From Phaeobacter sp. 11ANDIMAR09 (GTDB lineage Bacteria > Pseudomonadota > Alphaproteobacteria > Rhodobacterales > Rhodobacteraceae): a DNA stretch of 64,000 nt. Shown here piece after piece: positions 1 through 6,966 of this stretch. The stretch lies in the NCBI RefSeq assembly GCF_001294455.1, contig NZ_LIKT01000012.1, positions 1-64,000 on the forward strand, written 5' to 3'. The stretch's first letter is position 1. Each line of letters starts with the position of its first letter. The position numbers and the translations under genes are program-made. The notes under the pieces are model-generated. The model was not told the origin of the DNA, made no database searches, and worked only from the letters and a program-made list of their open reading frames with translations.

Positions 1-48
1 CCGCACTGCGGACACTGGACTTGACAGTTACGAATGACTGCAACGCGG
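1..48. other. Left-edge flank of the IS30 element
   Basis: I see no coding frame or RNA gene in these 48 bases. They are the left flank of the IS30 insertion. The intact tRNA-Arg expected at the left boundary of the integrated element is not here, so the element must continue beyond the window edge. Confidence 0.5.
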
Positions 49-75
49 GGTGGTTTCAACGGATCGACGCAACAC
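49..75 (+). repeat. IS30 left terminal inverted repeat
   Basis: This 27-bp end begins GGTGGTTTCAACGG and is the exact reverse complement of 1249-1275. The transposase stop codon lies inside it, so the coding region runs into the repeat. Confidence 0.92.
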
Positions 76-1216
76 ATGCGTTAAACCGTTCTGCTGGAGT
101 TTCGTATCCCAGCGTTTTTCGAGGTCGTTCGTTCAGTTGTCTTGCGACTGCGCTGAGCTTTGCCTGACTATGTATCGACAAATCGGTGCCTTTTGGGAAG
201 TACTGTCTCAACAAACGATTTGTGTTCTCGTTTGTGCCGCGCTGCCAAGGTGAGTGTGGTTCGCACAAGAAGACGTCGATGTCAGTGGCTAAGGTGAAGG
301 TCTTGTGACCTGCCATTTCTGACCCCCGGTCCCATGTTAGAGAACGATACAGCTCCTTGGGCAGTTTACGGGATTGTTTGATGAGCGCTTGAATGACGCT
401 GTGGCTGTCTTTGTTGCTAACCTTTGCCAACATCACAAATCGGGTGTTGCGCTCGACCAGTGTGGCAATGAAACTGTTGCTTGATCCTGCGATCAAATCA
501 CCTTCCCAGTGCCCTGGCACAGTCCGATCTTCTACCTCTGCGGGTCGCTCTCGGATCGAAACAGCGTTGTTGAACTTCCCCAAGCCGCTCCGCTTCAACG
601 TGGCATGGCGTGACCGCCTGATGGACCGTGTGGCACGTAAATGCGCCTGTAGTTCCTTCTTTAAGACGCCCCGCGTCTGAATGAACAGGCTCCGGTAGAT
701 CGTCTCATGCGAGATACGTTTGTCTTCCTCATCAGGATGTTCGCGCATCAGCCAGCCTGCGATTTGTTGAGGGGACCACTTACGATGCAGCTTGGTCGAG
801 ATCACCCGGCAAAGATAGTCGTTGCCGATCAGCTTACAGGGCTTTGGACGGTGGGCTCGATCCCAGGCCTTCGCGTCGGACCTGGCTGCACGGTAATCTT
901 TTGTGCTGCCATTGCGAAGAACTTCACGGCAGATGGTTGAAGGCGCCCGATGGAGGCTGCGCGCAATGGACCTCAGCGACTGCTTGGCGACAAGGCCCCG
1001 CGATATCTCTTCCCGCTCACCGAGTGTCAGCGCCAATCGAGACCGCTTCCAGGCTGTTGGTCTGATGCCACCAGTGCGCTCAAGTAGCGGGTAAATTGAA
1101 GACGATGCGCGATCAAACACACGCCCAATCGAGCTCATCGACTCCCCGCGCTGCCATCGATCCCATATCTCCGCCTTCTGCTTCTCTGAGAAAAATATCC
1201 GCTTCCGATAGGCCAT
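56..1216 (-). CDS. IS30-family transposase
   Basis: The 386-residue protein catalyses cut-and-paste or circle-mediated transposition of its own element. The N-terminal 60 or so residues form a helix-turn-helix region, followed by a second DNA-binding segment near residues 65-110. The DDE catalytic domain follows, with the acidic residues visible in GHWEGDLI, LTWDRGSEM and the NENTNRLLRQYFPKG signature typical of IS30. Length is as usual for the family. It occupies nearly the whole element, and the ATG at 1216 is 33 bp inside the right inverted repeat. The frame is intact, with no stop or frameshift. Confidence 0.95.
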   Translation of the reverse strand: MAYRKRIFFSEKQKAEIWDRWQRGESMSSIGRVFDRASSSIYPLLERTGGIRPTAWKRSRLALTLGEREEISRGLVAKQSLRSIARSLHRAPSTICREVLRNGSTKDYRAARSDAKAWDRAHRPKPCKLIGNDYLCRVISTKLHRKWSPQQIAGWLMREHPDEEDKRISHETIYRSLFIQTRGVLKKELQAHLRATRSIRRSRHATLKRSGLGKFNNAVSIRERPAEVEDRTVPGHWEGDLIAGSSNSFIATLVERNTRFVMLAKVSNKDSHSVIQALIKQSRKLPKELYRSLTWDRGSEMAGHKTFTLATDIDVFLCEPHSPWQRGTNENTNRLLRQYFPKGTDLSIHSQAKLSAVARQLNERPRKTLGYETPAERFNACVASIR

Positions 1217-1248
1217 GACTTACACTCCATCTTTCCAAAAAGACTAAA

Positions 1249-1275
1249 GTGTTGCGTCGATCCGTTGAAACCACC
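1249..1275 (-). repeat. IS30 right terminal inverted repeat
   Basis: A perfect 27-bp match in inverted orientation to 49-75. It lies just upstream of the transposase start and so probably also carries part of its promoter. Confidence 0.92.
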
Positions 1276-1340
1276 GGACATAGCTGACCTCTAGATTAAT
1301 CGAGTAAACGTCCGCTATCAGGGTTTTTGGCCTCGAACAC

Positions 1341-1760
1341 TTATATGTCCCGCTTTCCAGACGCTATCAGCCACCACGCGAGCAGCGGAAAACCAATCAG
1401 CTCAAATGCCAGTGATGGAGCAATCGCAGCGCTAAGTATTACCTCAGTGTTCATGCCACTCAGTCGAAACAGACCCGCGATCGCGATCACGGCCGACAGA
1501 GCAATCAGGATTGAGCGAAAACTGCGCATTGCAAAGCCGCCAATCATGAATAAAGCACCGACGCCAAACCAGATCCCACCAATGAACCGTATATGGCTGT
1601 CTTGGGCATTGAATGTTGCAACATCCGTGATCGAAACGAAATCACGCGTCGATTGCCATCCCAGTGTCTTTATCCCGCCTAGGCCAATATTCAATCCCAG
1701 AAAAACGATTGCGGTGCCAACGATCACAACAACCGAGTTCAGCAGGTTTACCTTATTCAT
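1341..1760 (-). CDS. DUF4345 family membrane protein
   Basis: This 139-residue protein has four predicted membrane helices, roughly at residues 7-29, 60-77, 84-101 and 110-132, with a glycine-rich segment (FIGGIWFGVGALFM) in the second. Size and layout match DUF4345, a family of unknown biochemical role in the inner membrane. It is divergent from the TetR regulator at 1886 with a 125-bp shared control region, so it is the likely target of that regulator. I cannot assign a substrate or activity. The family call rests on topology and motif memory. Confidence 0.7.
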   Translation of the reverse strand: MNKVNLLNSVVVIVGTAIVFLGLNIGLGGIKTLGWQSTRDFVSITDVATFNAQDSHIRFIGGIWFGVGALFMIGGFAMRSFRSILIALSAVIAIAGLFRLSGMNTEVILSAAIAPSLAFELIGFPLLAWWLIASGKRDI

Positions 1761-1802
1761 CTCACTTCTCCGGAATGCTAGCCTTGTAGTGCTTATTAAT
1801 CG

Positions 1803-1859
1803 GTACGCGTTCTATAATAATGTGATCTTGACAGGGCAAGGATTATTTGGGACGCGTAC
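1803..1859. promoter_or_regulatory. Inverted GTACGCGT/ACGCGTAC pair, candidate TetR operator
   Basis: GTACGCGT at 1803-1810 and its exact reverse complement ACGCGTAC at 1852-1859 lie 41 bp apart in the divergent region between the DUF4345 and TetR genes. Each also contains the self-palindrome ACGCGT. TetR regulators often bind palindromes between themselves and a divergent target, so these are good operator candidates. This is inference from position and symmetry. Confidence 0.45.
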
Positions 1860-1885
1860 TAAAATAAGTTTGAAAGGGCCTAACC

Positions 1886-2482
1886 ATGGCTAGAACCGCT
1901 GGCAGGCCACCCCGCAGTAAGGCTGAAACTCTGGAGTTCCGTTCAAAGATCGGGAAGCACGCGCTTGATATCTACCGGACGGAAGGCTACGGAGCGGTTT
2001 CCATGCGCCGTCTGGCCAAGGAGGTCGGATGCGCGCCGATGACAATCTACGCTCATTTTGAGGGCAAGACCGATATTCTACGATACCTATGGGCAGACGT
2101 CCTTGCGGACATGTCCAATGACATCGAGACAACGCTGAATTCGGTCGTTGGTGCGCGAGAACGGCTGCAATCAGCTGCACAAACCTTCCTCGCCTATTGG
2201 ATTGACCACCCCGATCATTTTCGACTTGTATTTATGTCCAACGACGTGACGCGGGCGGATGTCAGTAAGTTCGTTATGGACGAAGACACCTTGGCCCACT
2301 TCCGGGTGTTTTCGGGTTTGATCAGAGAGGTTCATCCGGAAAGACATGACGTCAAAGTGAGTTCTGACACGCTCATATCTGGATTGATCGGCATTGCTCT
2401 GTGTATGAACACCGTTGCTGATTACCCATGGTCCAACGCGACCTCGATGACCAACCAGTTACTATCGAGCATCACTGCGTAA
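1886..2482 (+). CDS. TetR/AcrR family transcriptional regulator
   Basis: The 198-residue protein has the N-terminal TetR helix-turn-helix at about residues 20-65, recognisable in SMRRLAKEVG followed by CAPMTIYAHFEGK. A helical C-terminal ligand and dimerisation domain (residues 75-198) resembles the WHG-type TetR C-terminal domains. The ATG at 1886 has a GAAAGGG ribosome site about 8 bp upstream. It is divergent from the DUF4345 membrane gene, and a pair of inverted ACGCGT sites lies between them, suggesting local control of both. The ligand is unknown. The gene belongs to the accessory element. Confidence 0.88.
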   Translation: MARTAGRPPRSKAETLEFRSKIGKHALDIYRTEGYGAVSMRRLAKEVGCAPMTIYAHFEGKTDILRYLWADVLADMSNDIETTLNSVVGARERLQSAAQTFLAYWIDHPDHFRLVFMSNDVTRADVSKFVMDEDTLAHFRVFSGLIREVHPERHDVKVSSDTLISGLIGIALCMNTVADYPWSNATSMTNQLLSSITA

Positions 2483-2595
2483 ACCGTTTCGCAATTTGAG
2501 GAAAAGCTGACGTTCGTGCATCTTGCAGCATCGGTGAGTGTGGGCTCATTCCGGCCGTTAGCTGCGTTTTGCACCAAGGTCCGCACTGAATATCG

Positions 2596-3495
2596 TTAAT
2601 GCTTGAAACAATTCTCTCTGTGCCAGGTTACAAACTCGGTCCTTGGCCGGTTGGCGAGGCGGTCCGGCACCAAGATTTTGCCGGACGAGTTGATCATCGA
2701 TGTCACAGCTTCGATATCGTTGCTTTGTCGGGAAACCAGAATTGTCAGGTCGTCTGCCAACCCTACGAGGCCGCGATCAAACATCCAATGCGCGGTTCCG
2801 GACAGGGCGAGTCCGTTGCTGACAATGTCGGGGCCGTCATGCTCTACAGGTCTGATATGAGCGGCTTCTACTTCAGCGCGGCCACCGCCATTGATCAGAC
2901 GTAAACCAGTGATGGCGCAGCGCTCGCCGTAGGCGCGCAGGACGTTCTTTCTGAAATTGCGATCGCGAACCGCGCGATTGGTCAGCTGGTTGACGCGTTC
3001 CCGTGCGGGCATGTGTTGGAAAGGTGTTTGCGCGTCCTGAAAACCTGGCAACTGCGTCGTGTCGCCCACGCGAGGCAGGATGTCCTCATCTCGCCCAAGT
3101 CCACGTTCGACTATTCGGGCAAAGTCTTCAGTTGAAAGGGTTCTTACCGCGGCTTGCGCGCGTCCAGATATCTTGCCTTGATCGTTCAGCAATCCTCTTT
3201 CGACGATTGAGTTTTCGTCTCGAAATGAAACAGGGTCGCCGAAATCAAGATACGTTCCTGGCTCGATGACCACCAAGAAAATGTCCTGCTTCCTAGGATC
3301 CGGAATGATTTCCTGCACTTTGGCGACAGCAAAACACCCTTTGGTCTCTTTGACCTTGCTTGGCTCTAGGTAGACGATCCAATCCCCTTCGCACTGTTGG
3401 GCACGCGAGAGGTATTGCTTGGGAAACTGATACCGCTCCGAGGGAATGTCGTCGTAGATCGAGTCGCTGCGGTGGATGAAGATACCGAAGGCCAT
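2596..3495 (-). CDS. HNH endonuclease with N-terminal PUA/EVE-like region
   Basis: The 299-residue protein ends in an HNH nuclease domain of the HNH_2 type at about residues 185-255: ERCAITGL, then EAAHIRP, SNGLAL and HWMFDRG supply the expected Cys/His/Asn/His residues. The first 90 or so residues (IPSERYQFP, GDWIVYLEPSK, YLDFGDPVSF) look like a small beta-barrel of the kind that reads modified bases in EVE/PUA-type restriction proteins. That part is my inference. It is the last gene of a three-gene operon, 4 bp after the small membrane gene. A modification-dependent restriction role is plausible; a repair or regulatory nuclease is the alternative. Confidence 0.75.
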   Translation of the reverse strand: MAFGIFIHRSDSIYDDIPSERYQFPKQYLSRAQQCEGDWIVYLEPSKVKETKGCFAVAKVQEIIPDPRKQDIFLVVIEPGTYLDFGDPVSFRDENSIVERGLLNDQGKISGRAQAAVRTLSTEDFARIVERGLGRDEDILPRVGDTTQLPGFQDAQTPFQHMPARERVNQLTNRAVRDRNFRKNVLRAYGERCAITGLRLINGGGRAEVEAAHIRPVEHDGPDIVSNGLALSGTAHWMFDRGLVGLADDLTILVSRQSNDIEAVTSMINSSGKILVPDRLANRPRTEFVTWHRENCFKH

Positions 3496-3499
3496 CGGA

Positions 3500-3796
3500 T
3501 CACCCGCGTTGGAGACGTTCCAGTTTTCGATCGGCCGCGCGTAGGGTCAGCACCGCACCTGTCAAAAATGGAAGTGCCAAGCCAGCCGCAGCAATTGCAA
3601 AAATCATGATGGTGGCCAAAACTGAGTATTCAGCAGTCTGTTGTGCCAATGATAGTCTGCCCAAGCCAATCAGGTAGAACACGCTGGTTCCCAGAAAGAT
3701 CAAGTAAAGCGGGCCAAAGGGTTCGATCACCTCACGGCGGGTGCGCTCCAAGACCGAATGTCGCAACATATTCCAGCGTTTGCTTGCCTTGTTCAC
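3500..3796 (-). CDS. Two-helix small membrane protein of unknown function
   Basis: This 98-residue protein has a basic N-terminus (residues 1-25), a first membrane helix at about 28-48 (LYLIFLGTSVFYLIG), a second at about 60-86 (ATIMIFAIAAAGLALPFL), and a basic tail. Translation starts with GTG at 3796, preceded by an AGGGAG ribosome site that overlaps the end of the upstream XRE gene. Gaps to both neighbours are 4 bp, so the three are almost certainly co-translated. I recognise no family. Small membrane proteins next to nucleases occur in defence cassettes, but nothing here proves that. Confidence 0.65.
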   Translation of the reverse strand: MNKASKRWNMLRHSVLERTRREVIEPFGPLYLIFLGTSVFYLIGLGRLSLAQQTAEYSVLATIMIFAIAAAGLALPFLTGAVLTLRAADRKLERLQRG

Positions 3797-3800
3797 CAGA

Positions 3801-4223
3801 CTACTCCCTTACCAGCTCGATCCATGTGTGCACGTCATCATCCGTCACTTCACGGCCTTCGACATGCGATTGATACCAGCGGGCGATTATGGCCCCGCGC
3901 TTTTCGCTTTTGATTTTTATGCCCTCATCGGTGAGGTGCTTATCCAGCGAGCTTTCGATGTGTTTGAGCGCTTCGAAATCATGCCCAGCCCGAATGGATT
4001 TGGTGCCGAGTAGCAGCCAGGGCACGTCAACCTCGAACCGCTCACCCATCGCGACCAAGGCTTCTACAGGTATTCCGCGCTGGCCCTTTTCGTAGCTGTG
4101 ATACGCGCGGGGTGAGACGCCGATAGCTTCCGCCATAGCCGCTTGTGAGAAGCCGATTTCATTGCGAGCAATGGTGAGACGAGCACCCATTGCAGCAAAA
4201 AGATCAGCATGTTTCTGCGGCAT
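3801..4223 (-). CDS. XRE-family helix-turn-helix regulator
   Basis: From the ATG at 4223 the protein is 140 residues. The HTH_3 domain covers about residues 10-65 (LTIARNEIGFSQAAMAEAIG, then YEKGQRG), and a short C-terminal helical tail follows. An in-frame upstream ATG at 4337 exists, but it would run through the operator-like palindromes, so I prefer 4223. It is the first gene of the XRE/membrane/HNH operon and divergent from the excisionase-like gene at 4379. That is the classic layout of a prophage or island control switch. Two overlapping palindromes lie directly upstream. Confidence 0.85.
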   Translation of the reverse strand: MPQKHADLFAAMGARLTIARNEIGFSQAAMAEAIGVSPRAYHSYEKGQRGIPVEALVAMGERFEVDVPWLLLGTKSIRAGHDFEALKHIESSLDKHLTDEGIKIKSEKRGAIIARWYQSHVEGREVTDDDVHTWIELVRE

Positions 4224-4242
4224 CTGAATTTTCCAATTGACT

Positions 4243-4265
4243 ACTTCGCCGAAGTTCGCGAACTT
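4243..4265. promoter_or_regulatory. Overlapping palindromes, candidate XRE operator
   Basis: AAGTTCGCGAACTT at 4252-4265 is a perfect 14-bp palindrome. Overlapping it, ACTTCG-C-CGAAGT at 4243-4255 is a second palindrome with a one-base centre. Both lie 20-42 bp upstream of the XRE start, in the region shared with the divergent excisionase-like gene. Tight symmetric sites in this position are typical operators of phage-type XRE repressors. Actual binding is inferred. Confidence 0.6.
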
Positions 4266-4378
4266 TGCAAAAAATGACGAACATTTACAGTTAATCCCAT
4301 CTGACCACGTCAGAAGGTGCAGAACAAGCGATTCCATGCGTATCGCCGATTCAACTTAAGCGGACAAGGACAACTGAA

Positions 4379-4726
4379 ATGGCAGAGACCAACTATTCAG
4401 ACAGCTCTCAGATCCTGGGGCTTGGTAAAACGCCTGCGCAGTGGGTCGAAGTCATGGCCGGGATGGGGATCGACATTTCAGAACGCACATTGCGAGAGCG
4501 CGCCAATGAGACCGGCGCTTTTTACCGCCTTGGGCGGACCATGCTCATCACGCCCGCGCAGATTGATACGATTTTTGAAGGAGGCCAGTCATGCCGCTCC
4601 AAATTTACAAGAGGGGCCGTGTCTACTGGGCCAAGGGGTGGATTGAATACAACGGCAGGCCAATCGCCGGCCCATACCGGCGAAGCACTAAGGCATCTAC
4701 AGAAGAAGGCGCACGGGACTGGATAA
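4379..4726 (+). CDS. Excisionase-like small DNA-binding protein
   Basis: The 115-residue frame carries a winged-helix/MerR-like region in residues 8-70: IDISERTLRERANETG followed by FYRLGRTMLITPAQID, the usual wing of excisionase-type proteins. Beyond residue 71 the sequence is low in pattern and overlaps the integrase by 136 bp in another frame. The C-terminal part may therefore be a by-product of that overlap, and the working protein may be only the first 70 residues. It is divergent from the XRE gene and lies directly before the integrase, as expected for a recombination directionality factor. Confidence 0.62.
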   Translation: MAETNYSDSSQILGLGKTPAQWVEVMAGMGIDISERTLRERANETGAFYRLGRTMLITPAQIDTIFEGGQSCRSKFTRGAVSTGPRGGLNTTAGQSPAHTGEALRHLQKKAHGTG

Positions 4727-5685
4727 ACCATGAGACCGAACGGCAAATCCGTCGCTATGTCGTGGGCGACGAACCGAGCAATACGTTCTCCGATGCCATT
4801 ATGCTCTACAACGCTTCGCCTAAGGCAGCGAAGCAGTTGATCCCGATTGTCGAAGCAATCGGCGACCTGTCGCTAGGCGCGATATCTGGTGCGCTATTGA
4901 AGAGCCTTGGACCAAAGCTGAAACCTAAAGCTTCGACCGATACTTGGTGGCGCGAAATCGTGACGCCCGCGAGTGCGGTGATCAACAACGCACACGAGCT
5001 GGAAGGCACGCCTCTGATCCGCGTGAAGCCCTACGACAAGTTCGAGCGGATCGCTCAGGACAAGCGGCGAGGGAAGCTCAGCCGCGTGGAGCGCACGCCA
5101 GCTGACAAGGAATGGATCGAGGCTTTTTGCCGTGCCGCGGATCCATACAATGCCGCGCTGGTCCGATTTATGTTTGAAACGGCTGCACGGATTGATCAAG
5201 CCGTATCATTGGAGCCTGATGACCTTCGACCGCATGAAAACAAAGCCCGTGTAAAAGCGCAGAAGGGCCATTCGGAAAGTTGGATCACCGTCTCCCCTCA
5301 GATGATGGACGAGCTGCTCGCGTTGCCGCCTAAGCGCCCAAAGAACCGGAAGACCGGCAAGCTGATGAAGGCGCGCATCTTCGGCTATGGCAGCTCGACA
5401 GGTTACAACACGCGCTGGAAGACGATCTGCAAGCGCGCGGGCATCCCGTACCTCTCGGCGCACCCGGCAGGACGGCACGGGTTCTTCACCGAACTGGTCG
5501 TGCGCCAAGGGGTCGATCCGGTCACAGCGGCTAAAGCTGGGCGATGGTCAGACCCCAATTTACCCATGCGCATCTATGCCCACGCAGAGACCGATGAAGC
5601 CGACATCAGGGCCCGTTTTCGTACAAACCACGTACAGAATGACGCTGTACAAACACCCAACTCTAAGAAATCACAAAAGGAATAG
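4591..5685 (+). CDS. Tyrosine recombinase (integrase)
   Basis: The 364-residue site-specific recombinase has an N-terminal arm-type domain (YKRGRVYWAKGWIEYNGR), a SAM-like core-binding segment around residues 50-150, and a catalytic domain from about 165. Visible catalytic residues are the Arg in FETAARIDQAV, the Lys in KAQKGHSESW, HPAGRHG (HxxR-H), and GRWSDPNLPMRIYAH with the nucleophilic Tyr. A strong GGAGG lies 6 bp before the ATG. Its stop codon is only about 15 bp from the tRNA-Arg fragment, which identifies that fragment as the attachment site it uses. Confidence 0.93.
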   Translation: MPLQIYKRGRVYWAKGWIEYNGRPIAGPYRRSTKASTEEGARDWINHETERQIRRYVVGDEPSNTFSDAIMLYNASPKAAKQLIPIVEAIGDLSLGAISGALLKSLGPKLKPKASTDTWWREIVTPASAVINNAHELEGTPLIRVKPYDKFERIAQDKRRGKLSRVERTPADKEWIEAFCRAADPYNAALVRFMFETAARIDQAVSLEPDDLRPHENKARVKAQKGHSESWITVSPQMMDELLALPPKRPKNRKTGKLMKARIFGYGSSTGYNTRWKTICKRAGIPYLSAHPAGRHGFFTELVVRQGVDPVTAAKAGRWSDPNLPMRIYAHAETDEADIRARFRTNHVQNDAVQTPNSKKSQKE

Positions 5686-5699
5686 CGTTATGAACGCAT

Positions 5700-5746
5700 C
5701 CCTCCTAAGGGGCAGGTTGCAGGTTCGAATCCTGCCGGGGTCGCCA
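5700..5746 (+). other. Attachment site: 3' fragment of tRNA-Arg(CCT)
   Basis: From the anticodon loop (CTCCTAA, 5702-5708, anticodon CCT) to the CCA end (5744-5746) this is a tRNA 3' half. It has a 3' anticodon strand GGGGC, a T-arm GCAGG/TTCGAAT/CCTGC at 5719-5735 and an acceptor strand CGGGGTC plus discriminator G. No D-arm or 5' acceptor strand precedes it, and the 5' anticodon stem (CATCC) does not pair properly with GGGGC. It therefore cannot be a functional tRNA. The break is in or just before the anticodon loop, a known crossover point for tyrosine integrases. Confidence 0.82.
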
Positions 5747-5793
5747 TTTCGCCAAGTGCCGTTTCGTTCTTTCCAGTCGGGCCTTGGCATAAC

Positions 5794-6966
5794 CTAGTGC
5801 AGATGGCTGAGCGCAGACCAGACTTCGGTGATCTGCCCCTCCAACAGCACCAAAACCTCGCCGAATTCAGGGATGACCGCTTCGCTTTGGCTGGGGTGCA
5901 GAAAAGCAAAGTGATCCACCGGCGAGGTCGCGAGCTGTGGTCCCGTCCAAACCTCCTGATTGGAAGAACGCCCAAAAATGCCAGAATACCCATAGCCCTG
6001 AGGATGCACCGGCCACCCTTTCCAATAGCCACCATAGATGGCCAGATTGGCCCGGCGGTGCCACTTCAATAGAGCGCTCAGCCGCTCCAGCCCCGGCATT
6101 GGGTTATTGGTGCGGTATTTCAGGATCGGCGTGGCGATGAACAGGGCCGGTTGAAAGCCCTGCGTGGCTGGCAGAACAAAATCCTGCGGCTTGACCAGCA
6201 CCGAGCCCAGCGAGACCTCACTCACCCCCTGGCCGCCCCCGTAATTGGCAAAACTCAGACTGCCACCGGTATTGACCAGCGGGGCGGCCCCATTTGCCCC
6301 CTCAATGCCCCGCTGTTTCAACAGATCCGCCGCCGCACACAGGGCGCGTTCAACTGCAGCTTTGGCGCTTTTGCCTAGGGGGGCAGGCAGTTTGGCCAGA
6401 TGCGGCTCATAGCCCATCACACCCTCGATATGCAGGCCCGGCATCTGCTGCATCTCGGTGATCATGGCGGCAAGATCCGCCGGTTCCACCCCGCCACGGT
6501 GCAGACCGACATCCAATTCGATGGCCACCCGCAGGTCAATCCCGAATGCTGCGGCCAGCTCCGCATATTGCCGCGCCCGGCACGGGGTATCGATCAGCCA
6601 TATCACCTGATCCTGCGCGGTTTCGCGCTGTGCCAGCACCTGAGCCGCCGCGCCCACGGGCAGGGGTTTTCCCATCAGATGTTCGAGCCCCGGACGTTCC
6701 AACAACAGGTCTTGCACCATCGCTGCGGAAAAGGTCATCACCCCCAAAGCGCCAAGCTGTTGCACCGCCAGATCCAGCATCGGCAGGCAGGCCAAAGATT
6801 TTGCCACCACCCGCAGCCCCGTGCCGGGCTTTGCGCGGCTGCGGGCCAGGGCCAGATTCGCAAGAAACCTGTCCTGGTCGAGCACCAGGCAAGGCAAGCT
6901 CTGGTCGTGTTGCTGCAAGGCCCGGTCCCAAAGCGCAAAATCCGGCAGGTTCGCTGAGGCGATCAT
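5794..6966 (-). CDS. D-threonine aldolase/DSD1-like PLP enzyme of the alanine racemase fold
   Basis: The 390-residue protein has the fold-type III PLP barrel. The Schiff-base lysine is K56 in RVVAKSLACL, a Glu-containing strand IELDVGLHRGG contacts the cofactor region, and NTGGS at about residue 240 is the phosphate-binding part. A C-terminal beta domain follows. The family includes D-threonine aldolase and D-serine dehydratase, and I cannot choose the substrate. The C-terminal metal ligands of DSD1 proteins are not clearly present. It overlaps the flavoprotein gene upstream by 4 bp, so the two are translationally coupled. Confidence 0.8.
   Translation of the reverse strand: MIASANLPDFALWDRALQQHDQSLPCLVLDQDRFLANLALARSRAKPGTGLRVVAKSLACLPMLDLAVQQLGALGVMTFSAAMVQDLLLERPGLEHLMGKPLPVGAAAQVLAQRETAQDQVIWLIDTPCRARQYAELAAAFGIDLRVAIELDVGLHRGGVEPADLAAMITEMQQMPGLHIEGVMGYEPHLAKLPAPLGKSAKAAVERALCAAADLLKQRGIEGANGAAPLVNTGGSLSFANYGGGQGVSEVSLGSVLVKPQDFVLPATQGFQPALFIATPILKYRTNNPMPGLERLSALLKWHRRANLAIYGGYWKGWPVHPQGYGYSGIFGRSSNQEVWTGPQLATSPVDHFAFLHPSQSEAVIPEFGEVLVLLEGQITEVWSALSHLH

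Larger units (their letters stand above)
49..1275. mobile_element. Complete IS30-family insertion sequence
   Basis: The element is 1,227 bp long, holds one full-length transposase and is bounded by perfect 27-bp terminal inverted repeats. The flanking bases are GG on both sides, which fits a 2-bp target duplication, although the G-rich left flank makes the exact border ambiguous. Because the ends are perfect and the transposase frame is open, the copy is probably recent and potentially active. It sits inside the accessory element and no recognisable gene is interrupted. Confidence 0.93.

Noticed and set aside
1828-1833. TTGACA as a -35 promoter box for TetR
   Set aside because: There is no acceptable -10 box at 16-18 bp; the nearest TACTAA is 23 bp away.
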